Positions 23,890 through 36,277 of a stretch of DNA of 64,000 nt are shown piece after piece. This DNA comes from Enterobacter sp. EA-1 (GTDB taxonomy: Bacteria > Pseudomonadota > Gammaproteobacteria > Enterobacterales > Enterobacteriaceae). The position numbers were made by a program, and so were the translations under genes. Positions within the stretch are counted from its first letter, which is position 1; every line of letters starts with the position of its first letter. The notes under the pieces were generated by a model. The model had not been told where the DNA came from and searched no databases. It worked only from the letters and a program-made list of their open reading frames with translations. Where the stretch lies: the NCBI GenBank assembly GCA_002886105.1, contig CP025776.1:2976001-3040000 (forward strand), given 5' to 3'.

Positions 23890-24107
23890 AACCTGTCCTT
23901 TCTGATTGACTCCACTTATTACTATAACGGATCTATTTCGCAGGACTTTAATTTCCACCATCATCGCTTTTCGTTATGACGCAGAGCACTGGTGAGCGAA
24001 TTTTTTCCCTTGCGGCCTGCCACATTGCGGATGTTATAGTCCGAAAGCGCCGTTTTTTTGCGCACAACACAAAATTCCCACCTATACGATAAGAGAAATT
24101 TATATCT

Positions 24108-25443
24108 ATGGATCAGACCCACTCTCTTGAATCATTTCTCACTTATGTTCAACAACGCGATCCGCACCAGCCCGAGTTCTCCCAGCCGTTCGTGAAGTCA
24201 TGACAACCCTCTGGCCCTTCCTTGACGCGAACCCACGTTACCGCCAGTTTTCACTGCTGGAACGGCTGGTGGAACCGGAGCGCGTCATTCAGTTCCGCGT
24301 GGTCACGGGTTGATGACCGTAACCAGTGCAGGTTAACCGCACGGCGTGTACAGTTCAGCTCTGCCATCGGCCCGTACAAAGGCGGAATGCGTTTTCATCC
24401 TTCGGTGAATTTATCCATCCTCAAGTTCCTCGGCTTTGAGCAAACGTTCAAAACGCCCTCACCACCCCTGCCGATGGGCGGCGGTAAAGGCGGCAGCGAT
24501 TTCGATCCGAAAGGCAAAAGCGATGGTGAAGTGATGCGCTTCTGCCGAGGCGCTGATCAGCGAACTGTATCGCCATCTGGGGGCGGATACCGACGTTCCG
24601 GCCGGGGATATTGGCGTTGGCGCGCGCGTGAAGTGGGCTTTATGGCCGGGATGATGAAAAAACTCTCCAACAACACTGCCTGCGTTTTTTACCGGCAAAG
24701 GGCTCTCGTTTGGCGGCAGCCTGATCCGCCCGGAAGCCACAGGTTATGGACTGGTACTTTACCGAAGCCATGCTCAAGCTGCCACGGTCTGGTTTGAAGG
24801 GCTGCGCGTCGCCGTTTCCGGTTCCGGTAACGTGGCGCAATACGCCATTGAAAAAAGCGATGGCGTTTGGCGCACGGGTGATCACCGCGTCCGATTCTGC
24901 CGGTACCGTGGTGGATGAAGCGGGGTTTACTGCGGAAAAACTCGCACGTCTGTGTGAAATCAAAGCCAGCCGCGATGGACGCATTGCGGATTACGCCCGC
25001 GAATTCGGTCTGCCCTATCTCGCCGGTCAACAACCCTGGTCCGTGCCGGTGGATATCGCCCTGCCGTGTGCAACGCAAAATGAGCTGGATACCGACGCCG
25101 CCCGCATGCTTATCGCCAACGGCGTAAAAGCCGTAGCGGAAGGGGCCAACATGCCAACTACCATCGAAGCCACGGAGCTATTCCTTGACGCGGGCGTGCT
25201 GTTTGCGCCGGGCAAAGCCGCCAATGCAGGGGGCGTCGCCACCTCAGGTCTTGAAATGGCGCAAAACGCCGCCCGTCTGGGCTGGAAAGCAGAAAAAGTG
25301 GATGCCCGCCTGCACCATATCATGCTTGATATTCACCAGCCTGCGTGGAGTACGGCGGAGAGGGTAAACAGACTCACTATGTGCGCGGTGCCAACATTGC
25401 GGGCTTTGTCAAAGTCGCCGATGCGATGATGGCTCAGGTGTGA
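24108..25443 (+). CDS. gdhA: NADP-specific glutamate dehydrogenase
   Basis: Reductive amination of 2-oxoglutarate to glutamate with NADPH; hexameric cytosolic enzyme for ammonia assimilation at high nitrogen. It starts [19 protein letters not shown]. Substrate-binding motifs are [39 protein letters not shown] with the catalytic Lys region, and [28 protein letters not shown] is the nucleotide fold. It ends [18 protein letters not shown]. 445 codons versus 447. Frame breaks near 24190, 24300, 24455, 24545, 24690, 24770 and 25350. Confidence 0.94.
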
Positions 25444-25456
25444 TTTAACCCTGCTT

Positions 25457-25499
25457 CCGCAGACCGGATAGCGGCATCAATGCCTTATCCGGCCTGCGG
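25457..25499. repeat. REP element between gdhA and topB
   Basis: An inverted repeat, CCGCAGaCCGGATA with TATCCGGcCTGCGG, surrounds a GCGGCATCAATGCC centre. It is a typical enterobacterial REP/PU sequence. The topB stop codon (25485-25487) lies inside it, so the last residues of TopB are encoded by the repeat. Confidence 0.75.
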
Positions 25500-27407
25500 T
25501 GCTGAAACCGTCGCCTCTGCCTGAGGCGGCTGTTTTTTCCCTCCCCGGCTTTTCGCAAAGGTTTTCTTCTTCTTCTCTCCATCGGGCGCCACCAGACCAC
25601 GAAACTGACGCACCGGCGTATTGCGCGCCCGGTGAATCAACTCGTGCAGCGTGCCGACCAGCGGTTGCATAAAGTCCTGATAGCGGCACTCTTTTCACTG
25701 ATTTGCGTCAGCACCGACTCCCCAGTGTGCGGTCATGTCCGGGCGCGCCGCCATTTCCGGCAGCGAGTGGATCAGCGCTCGTCCGGGATCGGTCGAATGA
25801 ATATAGCGCCCCTTTTTCACCAGAAACCCACGTTTAAACAACAGCTCAATGATCCCGGCGCGGGTAGCTTCTGTGCCCAGACCATCGGTCGCGCGCAGGA
25901 TCTTTTCAGCTCCTTATCCTGTACAAAACGCGCAATCCCGGTCATCGCGGAAAGCAGCGTGGCGTCGGTAAAATGGCGCGGCGGCTGAGTCTGACGCTCC
26001 ACCACTTCGCCCTTTTCACACAGCAGCTCATCGCCTTTTGCGACCACCGGCAGCGGTGTGCCGTCGTTCTCTTCATCACGCTCTTTTGCGCCTAACAGCG
26101 TGCGCCAGCCCGCGAGGAACCGCGCTTTGGCGATAAACTTACCGTTGGCAATATCGAGATCGATCTGGCATTTGCGGAATACCGCATCCGGGCAGAATTG
26201 CATCAGATACTGGCGGGCCACCAGTTGTAGATATTGGCTTCGTTGTCAGTGAGATTCACCTTTGAGGCGCGCGCGGTAGGAATAATGGCATGGTGCGCAT
26301 CAACTTTTTTATCGTCCCAACAACGGTTGCGGGTATCCGGTTCACCACCGGTTGCGGCAGTAAATCCGGCGCGTGCGCGCCAATGGCGTTCATCACCGCA
26401 TGCCGCCCGGCATAGTGCTCTTCAGGGAGATAACGGCAGTCCGAACGCGGATAGGTAATCAGCTTATGGGTTTCGTACAGCTTCTGGCAGATATCCAGCA
26501 CGGTCTGCGCACTGAGCCCGTAACGCTTTGCGGCTTCAATTTGCAGTGCCGAAAGGGAAAACGGCAACGGTGCCAGTTCTGATTCCCGTTTATCGTTATA
26601 GGCGGTAACAAAGGCGGGCTGACCGTTGATGCGGTTGACCACATGCTCCGCCAGCGGGCGATGCAACAAGCGCCCCTCTTCATCCTCGGTAGGGTTCGCA
26701 GGCATCGCTCGGCTGCCACAGCGCAGTAAACCGCTCCCCCGGCGGGCGTAACGATATGCGCTTTAACCTCGAAGAAATCTTTCGCCACGAAGTTTTCAAT
26801 CTCTTCGTCGCGACGCACCACCAGCCCCAGCACCGGCGTCTGCACGCCCCACCGACAGCACGCCCTGATAACCGGCATTACGGCCGAGCAAGGTATAGGC
26901 GCGGGTCGTTAATGCCACAGCCAGTCCGCACGCGCACGCGCTCAGCGCTCGACACGCACAGCGGAATAAACTCGCTGTTCTCCCGCAGGCGCTCGATCGC
27001 GCGTTCGACCATGGGTTCAGATCGTTAATCAGACAGCGCTGCACCTGCTGGCGTTTTTCCGGGGCCAGTTGCAAATAGTCAATCACTTCATCAACCAGCA
27101 GTTGCCCTTCACGATCCGGGTCACCTGCGTGCACCACCTGCTCCGCATCGGCCAGCAGACGTTTGATGACGTTGATTTGTTTCAACACCGATGGGCGTGG
27201 CTGCCACTTTTCCGGCACGATCGGTAAATCCGCCAGATTCCAGCGCGCAGCGACTGTCGTAGGCATCAGTACGTGCCTGTTCCAGCAGGTGACCAATGCA
27301 CCCGAGTCACCACCGCACTCAATATAGCCGTCGCCTTTGCGATGCGGCTTTGGCAGCATCGGCAATGGCGCGGCCAGACTGGGCTTTTCGGCAATAAATA
27401 ACCGCAT
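25485..27407 (-). CDS. topB: DNA topoisomerase III
   Basis: Type IA topoisomerase that decatenates replication intermediates. It starts [12 protein letters not shown]. The Toprim domain carries [20 protein letters not shown] with the acidic DxDxE metal triad, and the active-site Tyr lies in [15 protein letters not shown] basic, Lys-rich C-terminal tail ([16 protein letters not shown]) binds DNA. About 641 codons versus 653. Its start lies four bases after the selD stop, so selD-topB form an operon. Frame breaks near 27310, 27260, 27010, 26855, 26700, 26330, 26225 and 25700. Confidence 0.92.
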
Positions 27408-27411
27408 CGAA

Positions 27412-28445
27412 TTAACGGATCTCAATCATCGGACGACCACCGCGGGCGCCGACCAGCTCGCCAATGGCGCTCAGCTCAATGCCGTATTCCGCCGCCGTCG
27501 CTTTCACCTCGGCTTCGGCGTCCGGCAGCACGGCGAGCAGCAAACCGCCGGAGGTTTGCGGATCGCAGCAGATCGCGCACATCCGCAGACATCTCGCCCA
27601 TCAGGTGCCCGTAACTGGCAAAGTTACGTTGGGTACCGCTCCGGCACCGCACCCTGTGCGATATGCTTCCACGCCCGGCAATTTCGGCACATCCTGATAC
27701 CAGACCTGCGCCTACCCGCGCCCGGCACATTTCGCTCAGGTGACCGAGCAGGCCAAAGCCGGTGACATCGGTCATCGCTTTCACCCCTCAATACCGGCAA
27801 AGGCCGCCCCGGCGACGTTCATCCGGCACATCACCTCTGTCGCCAGTCCTTTGTGTTCGTCTTTCAGCAGAGATTTTTTTCTCGGCGGTGGTCAACACGC
27901 CAATGCCCAGCGGCCGGTGAGGAACAGTTTGCAGCCCGCCTGCGCGGTGCTGTTTTTTCTTCACCCGCTCCGTCGGCACCACGCCGGTCACCGCGAGGCC
28001 AAAATCGGTTCCGGCGCATCAATGGAGTGACCGCCCGCCAGCGCAATCCCCGCCTGCTGGCAGGCAAAACGCCCGCCATCGATCACTTCACGGGCGATCT
28101 CCGGCGCCAGTTTGCTGATTGGCCAGCCAAGAATCGCGATCGCCATAATCGGCTTACCGCCCATCGCGAAGATATCGCTGATGGCGTTCGTTGCCGCAAT
28201 GCGGCCGAAATCGAAGGGATTATCGACAATAGGCATGAAAAAATCGGTGGTGCTGATAATGCAGGTGCCGTTACCCAGATCGTACACCGCCGCATCATCG
28301 CGTGTTTCGTTGCCAACAAGCAGGTTCGGGTCGAGAAACTTCGCCTGTTCGCTGTGCAGAATGGTATCCAGCACTTTGGGGAAATTTTACAACCGCAACC
28401 GGCTCCGTGGCTGTATTGCGTTAAACGAATAGCTTGCTCGCTCAT
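27412..28445 (-). CDS. selD: Selenophosphate synthetase
   Basis: Makes selenophosphate from selenide and ATP for selenocysteine and selenouridine synthesis. It starts [20 protein letters not shown]; the catalytic position is Cys ([10 protein letters not shown]), not Sec. [20 protein letters not shown] and [20 protein letters not shown] are the ATP/Mg sites, and [17 protein letters not shown] lies in the C-terminal domain. About 344 codons versus 347. Frame breaks near 28390, 28010, 27900, 27790, 27700, 27650 and 27565. Confidence 0.93.
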
Positions 28446-28644
28446 GGACATCTCCTGTCATTGCAATCCCGCTATGGTAGCGCCCAAACGGTAAGGTGAT
28501 AAGTCTGGCAATCTGAATTCGCGTGCTGTTGCTCATTAAGCGTACGAAACCCGCCACTGTCACGCCTGTTTTTCCGTCGCGTCTGCCGCCGGTATGAATT
28601 CATCGGCCATTTTGCGAGCGACGCCAAGTTTATTTTCACGAATT

Positions 28645-28662
28645 GTGACAGAAATATGACAG
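28645..28662 (-). promoter_or_regulatory. Pho box between selD and the acid phosphatase
   Basis: On the minus strand it reads CTGTCATATTTCTGTCAC, two CTGTCA repeats 11 bases apart, matching the PhoB consensus CTGTCATAWAWCTGTCAY at all but one or two positions. It lies about 50 bases before the phosphatase start but in reverse orientation. Phosphate-starvation control of the phosphatase is the natural inference; orientation leaves selD as a formal alternative. Confidence 0.6.
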
Positions 28663-28710
28663 AGCCTGAGAGGGCGACGGACGTTATCCAACACCAAGGA
28701 ACCACGGCGA

Positions 28711-30063
<1,353 letters not shown>

Positions 30064-30226
30064 TAGTTAAACTCCTGTATTGAAATTTGTTCATAAAATT
30101 AACACGGGCGTAGAATTTGTTACAGCGCCGGAGGCGATTCCTGCTGACAAGTGGCAGCAGGGTAATTAGGATAACCACACTTTGCCGCTCAGGGCAGCGG
30201 TGGACGTTAACTACCGAGGAGAATAC

Positions 30227-32083
30227 ATGCGAACCCTTTGGCGTTTTATTGCCGGTTTTTTTTGTTATGGGCCCGGCGATTGCTGAACTTTATCCGCAAT
30301 CTGGTGCTGAATCTGTTCTTTATCCTGTTGGTGCTGGTTGGTGTGGGCATCTGGATGCAACTCAGCGCTGGCAAAGCCGAGCACAGCAATCGGGGCTTTG
30401 CTGCTGGACATTTCCGGCGTGGTCGTCGATAAACCCAGCACCAGCAGCCGCACCGGGCGCGCTTGGTCGTCAGTTCTTTGGCGCCAGCTCCGATCGTCTG
30501 CAAGAGAACTCCTTGTTCGATATCGTCGAAACCATTCGCCGGTGCGCAGGCCGATCGCAATATCACCGGTATTGTGATGGACCTGAAGAACTTCGCCGGA
30601 GCCGACCAACCGTCCATGCAGTATATCGGCAAAGCGCTGCGTGCATTCCGCGACAGCGGCAAACCGGTCTATGCCGTGGCCGATAACTACAGCCGGGGGC
30701 CAGTATTACCTTGCCAGTTTCGCCAATAAAATCTGGCTCTCACCGCAGGGCGTGGTCGATCTGCACGGTTTCGCCACGAACGGCCTGTACTACAAAGTCA
30801 CTGCTGGATAAGCTAAAAGTCACCACCCATGTGTTCCGCGTCGGCACGTATAAATCCGCCGTTGAACCGTTTATTCGTGACGATATGTCGCCAGCCGCGC
30901 GCGACGCGGATAGCCGCTGGATTAACGAGCTGTGGCAAAACTATCTCAATACCGTTGCCGCTAACCGCCAGATCACCGCTCAGCAGGTGTTCCCGGGCGC
31001 GCAAGCGATGCTCGATGGTCTGCGTAAAGTCGATGGCGACACCGCAAAATATGCGCTGGATAACAAGCTGGTAGACGAACTGGGTTCCGCCGATGCGGAA
31101 AAAAGCGCTGGTGAAACAGTTTGGCTGGAGCAGTGAAGATAAAAACTTCCGCGCCGTCAGCTTCTATGATTACCCGCTGAAAAACCCCAGCGATGTGGGC
31201 GATACCGTGGCGGTGATTTTTTGCCAATGGCGCCATCATGGACGGTGAGGAAACGCCGGGGAACGTGGGCGGCGATACCACCGCTTCGCAAATCCGCGAT
31301 GCGCGTCTGGATCCGAAAGTGAAAGCCATTGTGCTGCGCGTTAACAGCCCTCGCGGCAGCGTCAGCGCCTCTGAAGTTATCCGTTCCGAACTGGCGGCAG
31401 CAAAGCCTCCGGCAAACCGGTGGTGGTTTCGATGGGCGGAATGGCGGCATCCGGTGGTTACTGGATTTCGACACCGGCGAGCTACATTCTGGCAAACCCG
31501 AGTACGCTGACCGGTTCGATTGGTATCTTCGGCGTTATTAATACGCTGGAAAACAGCCTCGACAGCATTGGCGTCCATACTGATGGCGTGGCGACATCGC
31601 CGTTGGCGGATATCAGCATGACCAAAGCATTGCCGACGGAAGTGCAGCAGATGATGCAGATCAGCATCGAAAACGGCTACAAACGCTTTATCACGCTGGT
31701 CGCCCAGTCGCGTAACAGCACGCCGGAACAGATCGATAAGATTGCACAGGGTCATGTCTGGACCGGTCAGGACGCGAAAGCCAACGGCCCGTTGACGGGC
31801 TGGGCGATTTCGATGACGCGCTGGCAAAAGCCGCTGAACTGGCAAAACTCAAACAGTGGCACGTGGACTATTACGAAGAAGAACCGAGCTTCTTTGACCG
31901 GGTAATGGACAGCATGTCCGGTTCCGTTCGCGCCATGCTGCCGCAGGCATTACAGGCTTATCTGCCTGCGCCTCTGGCCAGCGCGCCGCGCTGGAAGTAA
32001 AAAATGAAACCGATAAGCTGGCGGTGTTCAACGATCCGCAAAATCGTTATGCGCTCTGTCTGAACTGCGCCAATATCCGTTAA
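30227..32083 (+). CDS. sppA: Signal peptide peptidase A (protease IV)
   Basis: Inner-membrane Ser/Lys protease that degrades cleaved signal peptides. An N-terminal anchor ([20 protein letters not shown]) precedes two tandem ClpP-like domains. The first (residues ~60-310) holds [14 protein letters not shown] and [19 protein letters not shown] with the catalytic Lys. The second contains the nucleophile Ser in [13 protein letters not shown] and [14 protein letters not shown]. About 618 codons, as in E. coli. Frame breaks near 30260, 30405, 30545, 30700, 30800, 31110, 31225, 31410 and 31800. Confidence 0.93.
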
Positions 32084-32098
32084 CATATCCCTACGCGT

Positions 32099-32124
32099 CC
32101 CCTCCCTACGGAGGGGATTTTTTT
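32099..32124 (+). terminator. Terminator between sppA and ansA
   Basis: CCCCTCC-CTAC-GGAGGGG followed by ATTTTTTT, 16 bases after the sppA stop. Confidence 0.9.
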
Positions 32125-32146
32125 GATGCCGCAAGAACCGATAATC

Positions 32147-33159
32147 ATGCAAAAATCCATTTACGTTGCTTACACTGGCGGGACCATTGGTATGCAACGC
32201 TCCGAACACGGCTATGTGCCGGTTTCTGGTCATCTGCAACGCCAGCTGGCGCTGATGCCTGAATTCCACCGTCCGGAAATGCCTGACTTTACCATCCACG
32301 AATATGATCCGCTGATGGACTCCTCCGATATGACGCCGGAAGATTGGCAACATATCGCGGACGATATCAAAGCGCATTACGATGAGTACGATGGTTTTGT
32401 CATTCTGCATGGTACCGACACCATGGCCTACACCGCGTCGGCACTGTCGTTTATGCTGGAAAATCTCGGTAAACCGGTGATTGTGACAGGGTCACAAATA
32501 CCGCTGGCGGAGCTGCGCTCAGACGGTCAAATCAATCTGCTCAACGCGCTGTACGTCGCGGCAAATTTCCCGATCAACGAAGTATCGCTGTTCTTCAATA
32601 ACCGTCTGTTCCGGGGTAACCGCACCACCAAAGCCCATGCCGACGGTTTTGATGCTTTTGCTTCACCGAACCTCGCCCCGCTGCTTGAGGCTGGCATCCA
32701 TATTCGCCGTCTCGGTACGCCGCCCGCCCCACACACCTCCGGTGAACTGGTGGTGCATCCGATCACACCGCAGCCGATTGGCGTGGTGACCATCTACCCG
32801 TGCATTTCCGCCGATGTGGTGCGTAACTTCCTGCGCCAGCCGGTTAAGGCGCTGATCCTCCGCTCGTATGGCGTGGGTAACGCGCCGCAAAATGGCGAAT
32901 TCCTCCGCGAACTGCAAGAAGCCAGCGCGCGGCATCGTGGTGGTGAACCTCACGCAGTGCATGTCCGGCAAGGTGAATATGGGCGGTTACGCCACCGGCA
33001 ACGCCCTCGCCCATGCTGGCGTAATAGGCGGTGCGGATATGACGGTGGAGGCCACGCTGACTAAACTTCATTATCTGTTAAGCCGGGGATTTGGACGCCG
33101 ACGCGATCCGTACTGCGATGACGCAAAACCTGCGTGGTGAACTGACACCGGACGAGTGA
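32147..33159 (+). CDS. ansA: L-asparaginase I (cytoplasmic)
   Basis: Cytoplasmic low-affinity asparaginase converting asparagine to aspartate and ammonia. It starts MQKSIYVAYTGGTIGMQRSE, where TGGTIG holds the first catalytic Thr. HGTDTMAYTASALSFMLENL holds the second catalytic Thr-Asp pair. The C-terminal LTQCMSGKVNMGGYATGNAL and NLRGELTPDE complete the family pattern. 337 codons versus 338. I start at the ATG matching E. coli; an in-frame upstream ATG (32126) would overlap the terminator region. Frame breaks near 32930 and 33085. pncA follows after 10 bases. Confidence 0.94.
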
Positions 33160-33169
33160 GGAGAGAGCC

Positions 33170-33820
33170 ATGACGCAACGCGCACTGCTGCTGGTGGATA
33201 TTCAGAATGATTTCTGCGCGGGCGGCGCACTGGCGGTTGCCGAAGGCGACAGCACTGTGGATGTCGCCAACGCTATGATGGCGTGGTGTGGCGCGCGTGG
33301 CGACGCCGTGGTCGCCAGCCTCGACTGGCACCCGGCGGATCACGGCAGCTTCGCCAGTGCAGCATAGCGTTCCGCCCCTTTAGCCAGGGCAAGCTGGATG
33401 GATTAGCACAAACCTTCTGGCCGGATCACTGCGTGCAGAACAGCGCTGGCGCGGAACTGCACCCATTGCTCAGGCAACAGGCTATTGATGCGGTATTTCA
33501 CAAAGGTGAAAACCCGCTGATTGACAGCTACAGCGCGTTTTTCGATAACGGTCACCGGCAGAAAACCGCGCTGGACGGCTGGTTGCGTCAGCATGGCATC
33601 AGCGAGCTGATAGTGCTGGGATTAGCCACCGATTACTGCGTCAAATTCACCGTACTGGATGCCCTGCAACTGGGCTACCCGAGTCAATGTGATCACGGAT
33701 GGCTGTCGTGGCGTGAATCTGGATCCGCAGGATAGCCCGCAGGCATTTATGGCAATGGCCGCGGCCGGCGCCACGCTCTATACGCTGGCGGACTGGCAGG
33801 AAACGCAGGGCGAATTGTAG
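33170..33820 (+). CDS. pncA: Nicotinamidase (pyrazinamidase)
   Basis: Deaminates nicotinamide to nicotinate for NAD salvage. Cysteine-hydrolase fold with catalytic Asp in LLVDIQNDFC, Lys in VFHKGENPLIDSYSAF and nucleophilic Cys in GLATDYCVKFTVLDAL. Metal ligands include the His of SLDWHPADHGSFA. About 217 codons. Starts with an AGGAGAGA site, likely cotranscribed with ansA. Frame breaks near 33362 and 33690. It marks the left edge of the region where the E. coli ydjE-L genes are replaced. Confidence 0.93.
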
Positions 33821-34308
33821 TCGACTTCCTGTTTCAGGCGGAAGTGAGCTTCCGCCTGTTCTTAAATGCACATCTAAACGTTAAAATGCAAAAATAGTCA
33901 AAATTAATGCATTTCTGTTCTTCCGTTATCCCATCAATACCAATACCCCATAACTTCATTAAGTTGCCAGCAAAACTGCATTTACCGTGCACTGCGCGGG
34001 CCGTCGCAGAGCTACTTAGATCGTTTTTTAATCGATTTAACTCACAAATTTATTGCATTTATCTTGATAAAACCATTTGATCGAATGTTGTTAACATTCT
34101 CAAAACAACTGAATGAATGCTGGAGACGTATATGACCCTTTTAGCCATTAAGCCGTGGAGTCGGCCTCCGCCACGCAGGAATGCGTTGTGATTGCCTTGA
34201 TTCCTGACAGACGCGCATCCGCAGACGGTACGACACGTACCACGTAGAAACAGACGCTAAATCCCTCTAACAGTCGGCGTAATAATCCAACGCTGGCAGG
34301 AGCCCTTT
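33821..34308. other. Long AT-rich control region before the first CitMHS permease gene
   Basis: About 490 bases. It contains three AAATGCA/TGCATTT half-sites between 33864 and 33914, with the pair at 33867-33890 spaced exactly as TGCA-N16-TGCA. A left arm TGCATTT also occurs at 34054 with a poor right arm. A possible 19-codon leader frame lies at 34132-34191 (ATG with GGAG nine bases upstream, ending AL-stop). The stretch 34192-34308 shows nothing recognisable. These elements suggest a regulated, possibly attenuated, long 5' leader. Confidence 0.45.
33867..33890. promoter_or_regulatory. Imperfect copy of the cassette operator (site 1)
   Basis: TGCA-N16-TGCA, with right arm AAATGCA intact and left arm TGCACAT (consensus TGCATTT). 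A further TGCATTT at 33908-33914 adds a half-site. Weaker than the copies at 36198, 37318 and 46871. Confidence 0.4.
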
Positions 34309-35646
34309 ATGCTTTCACCATATTAGGTTACGGCATGATTGTTGTTTTTATGGTGCTGATCGCGACTGTGAAACTTTCCGCGCTGGTGGCGTTAACGCTT
34401 ATTCCCATTATCTTCGCCATACTCGCCGGTTTCAGTGCAGAAATGGGATCAATGATGATTGACGGGCTAAAGAAAGTCGCGCCCACCGCCATTATGGTTA
34501 TTTTCGCGATCCTTTATTTCAGCACCATGTTTGATACCGGATTGTTTGATCCGATTATTCGCTTCTTTATCCGGATAATTAAAGGCGACCCGGTTAAGGC
34601 GGTTATTTGCACGGCAATTCTGGCGGCGATGGTTTCGCTGGATGGCGACGGTTCCACCACCTATATGATTTGCGTCACCGCCATGCTGCCTCTGTTCAAA
34701 CGCATTCGCCTCGATCCGCTGGCGCTGACCTGCGTGGTGTTCTTATCCGGCAGCATCACCAACTTGCTTCCCTGGGCGGACCGCTCGCCGTGGTCGCGGC
34801 GTCATTAAAGGTGGAATCCAGCGACCTTTTATTCCGTTAATTCCCGCGATGATCGTCGGTTTTTTGGGCGTACTCGCCCCCGGCTTTTATTGGCATGCGT
34901 GAGCGTCAACGTCTGGGGACGTTGTCGATTAACACCGACAGCCTCGGGCGAAAGTTTGCCGTCGAAGAAGCGCCAGCTAGCTATGTCGCCACCACGCCCG
35001 ATGATAAGGAGGCGTTGCGGCGGCCAACACGGTTCTGGATTAATGTTCTGTTAACAACGGTATTAATGGGATCGCTGGTGCTGGAGCTACTGCCGCTGGC
35101 GGTATTATTTATGATTGCCTTTGCGTTGGCGCTGCTGATCAATTACCCGCAGCTTGACGCACAGCGTCAGCGCATTGCCGCCCATGCGCCAGCCGCCCTG
35201 AATCAGACATCAATCTTCCGGCGGCGGGGGATCTTTTGCCGGTATTCTGTCGGGTACGGGGATGGTAACGGCAATGTCAGGAACATTACTTGATATTTTA
35301 CCCGACCGCCTCGGGTCCCTATCTTGCGCCAATTACCGCCTTACTCAGTTTGCCCGGTACCTTTTTATGTCGAACGATGCATTTTATTACGGGGGTCTTA
35401 CCCGTGATTGCAGAAGCGGCAAAAGCCTATGGTATCGATCCTGTGGAAATCGGCAGAGCGTCACTGGTGGGCCAGCCGGTACATCTTCTCAGCCCTCTGG
35501 TCGCATCCACCTATTTGCTGGTCGGGCTGGCGGGGGTCGAATTTAGCGATCATCAGAAGTACACCTTTAAATGGGCCTGTTTACTGTGCATGATTTTTTT
35601 GGCGTGCGGTTTACTGTTCGGCCTCTACCCGCTTTATTCCGTCTGA
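34309..35646 (+). CDS. CitMHS-family carboxylate permease A
   Basis: Polytopic inner-membrane permease of the CitMHS (citrate-metal:proton symporter) family. Hydrophobic segments are seen at MIVVFMVLIATVKLSALVAL, LTLIPIIFAILAGF, TAIMVIFAILYFSTMFDTG and onward to the C-terminus. Family signatures are SLDGDGSTTYMICVTAMLPL and SGSITNLLPWGGPLAV. About 446 codons, the family norm. The ATG follows GGCAGGAG; a frame break directly after the start (34313) and others near 34775, 34830, 34890, 35215 and 35290 interrupt it. Substrate unknown; citrate-like or other hydroxycarboxylates are likely. First gene of the accessory cassette. Confidence 0.82.
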
Positions 35647-35681
35647 TTCGGACGCGGGCAGGTTTGCACTTGCCCGCAGGT

Positions 35682-36128
35682 TCATATCAGCCCCTTTTCC
35701 GCCATTGAAAATATTGCCTGAGAGCCAATGACCACATGATCCAGTACCACAATATTCAGCAAGCGCATCACCTTCTGAATATCTTTGGTTATCTGGTAAT
35801 CGGAACGGCTTAATAACGGATCGCCAGAGGGGTGGTTATGCGCCAGAATAATGGCGGCGGCGTTCAGATGCAGCGCGCGTTGTGCAATGATACGCGGGTG
35901 CACCTCCACGCTGTTGATGGTGCCAAGAAATAACTTTTCGGAAGCCAATTAGCGTATTTTTACTGTCCAGAAACAGCACGGCGAACACTTCCCGCTCATC
36001 CGTTTCAAGACGCAAGCGCAGATATTGTTTGACCTCTTTCGACCCGGTGAGTTTGACGCCGCTCTCTTAACTGGCGATCCGAGGATCTCTATCGCCGTTG
36101 CTACAATTTGACGCTCATCATCTGTCAT
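35682..36128 (-). CDS. Stand-alone RadC-like JAB/MPN-domain protein
   Basis: A ~149-codon protein consisting only of the JAB-type metalloprotease-like domain of RadC. It has GTINSVEVHPRIIAQRALHL, the JAMM motif HNHPSGDPLLSRSD (His, His, Asp ligands) and VVLDHVVIGSQAIFSMAEKG. The length matches the short island-borne relatives YkfG/YfjY/YeeS, not the 220-residue chromosomal RadC, which has an N-terminal helix-hairpin-helix. Function is not established for the family. It sits on the opposite strand between permease A and the GntR regulator and is not an obvious catabolic partner. Frame breaks near 36065 and 35945. Confidence 0.82.
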
Positions 36129-36197
36129 TTACCGCCTCGGTTGTTCTCAGGTGCCACCCGGCCACACTTTTTATCAGGATAATCAGAGAGTCATGAT

Positions 36198-36221
36198 TGC
36201 ATTTAAAATTTTAAAAATGCA
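36198..36221. promoter_or_regulatory. Cassette operator, site 2 (before the GntR regulator)
   Basis: A perfect inverted repeat TGCATTT-N10-AAATGCA. It starts five bases after an ATG at 36193 that could otherwise be taken as the regulator start. The same arms and spacing occur at 37318 and 46871, so this is read as an autoregulatory operator and the start is placed downstream. Confidence 0.7.
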
Positions 36222-36277
36222 CAATAAAGGGATTGATCTGCATCCAGATGCACCCCACATGCATAAGGCCGCTTCTA

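Noticed and set aside
30973-31845. A 290-codon frame antisense to sppA
   Set aside because: Lies wholly under the conserved protease domains of SppA and has low-complexity Arg/His composition.
35682-36128. The chromosomal radC gene
   Set aside because: The protein lacks the N-terminal helix-hairpin-helix half and is far from the dfp/rpmB locus where radC belongs.
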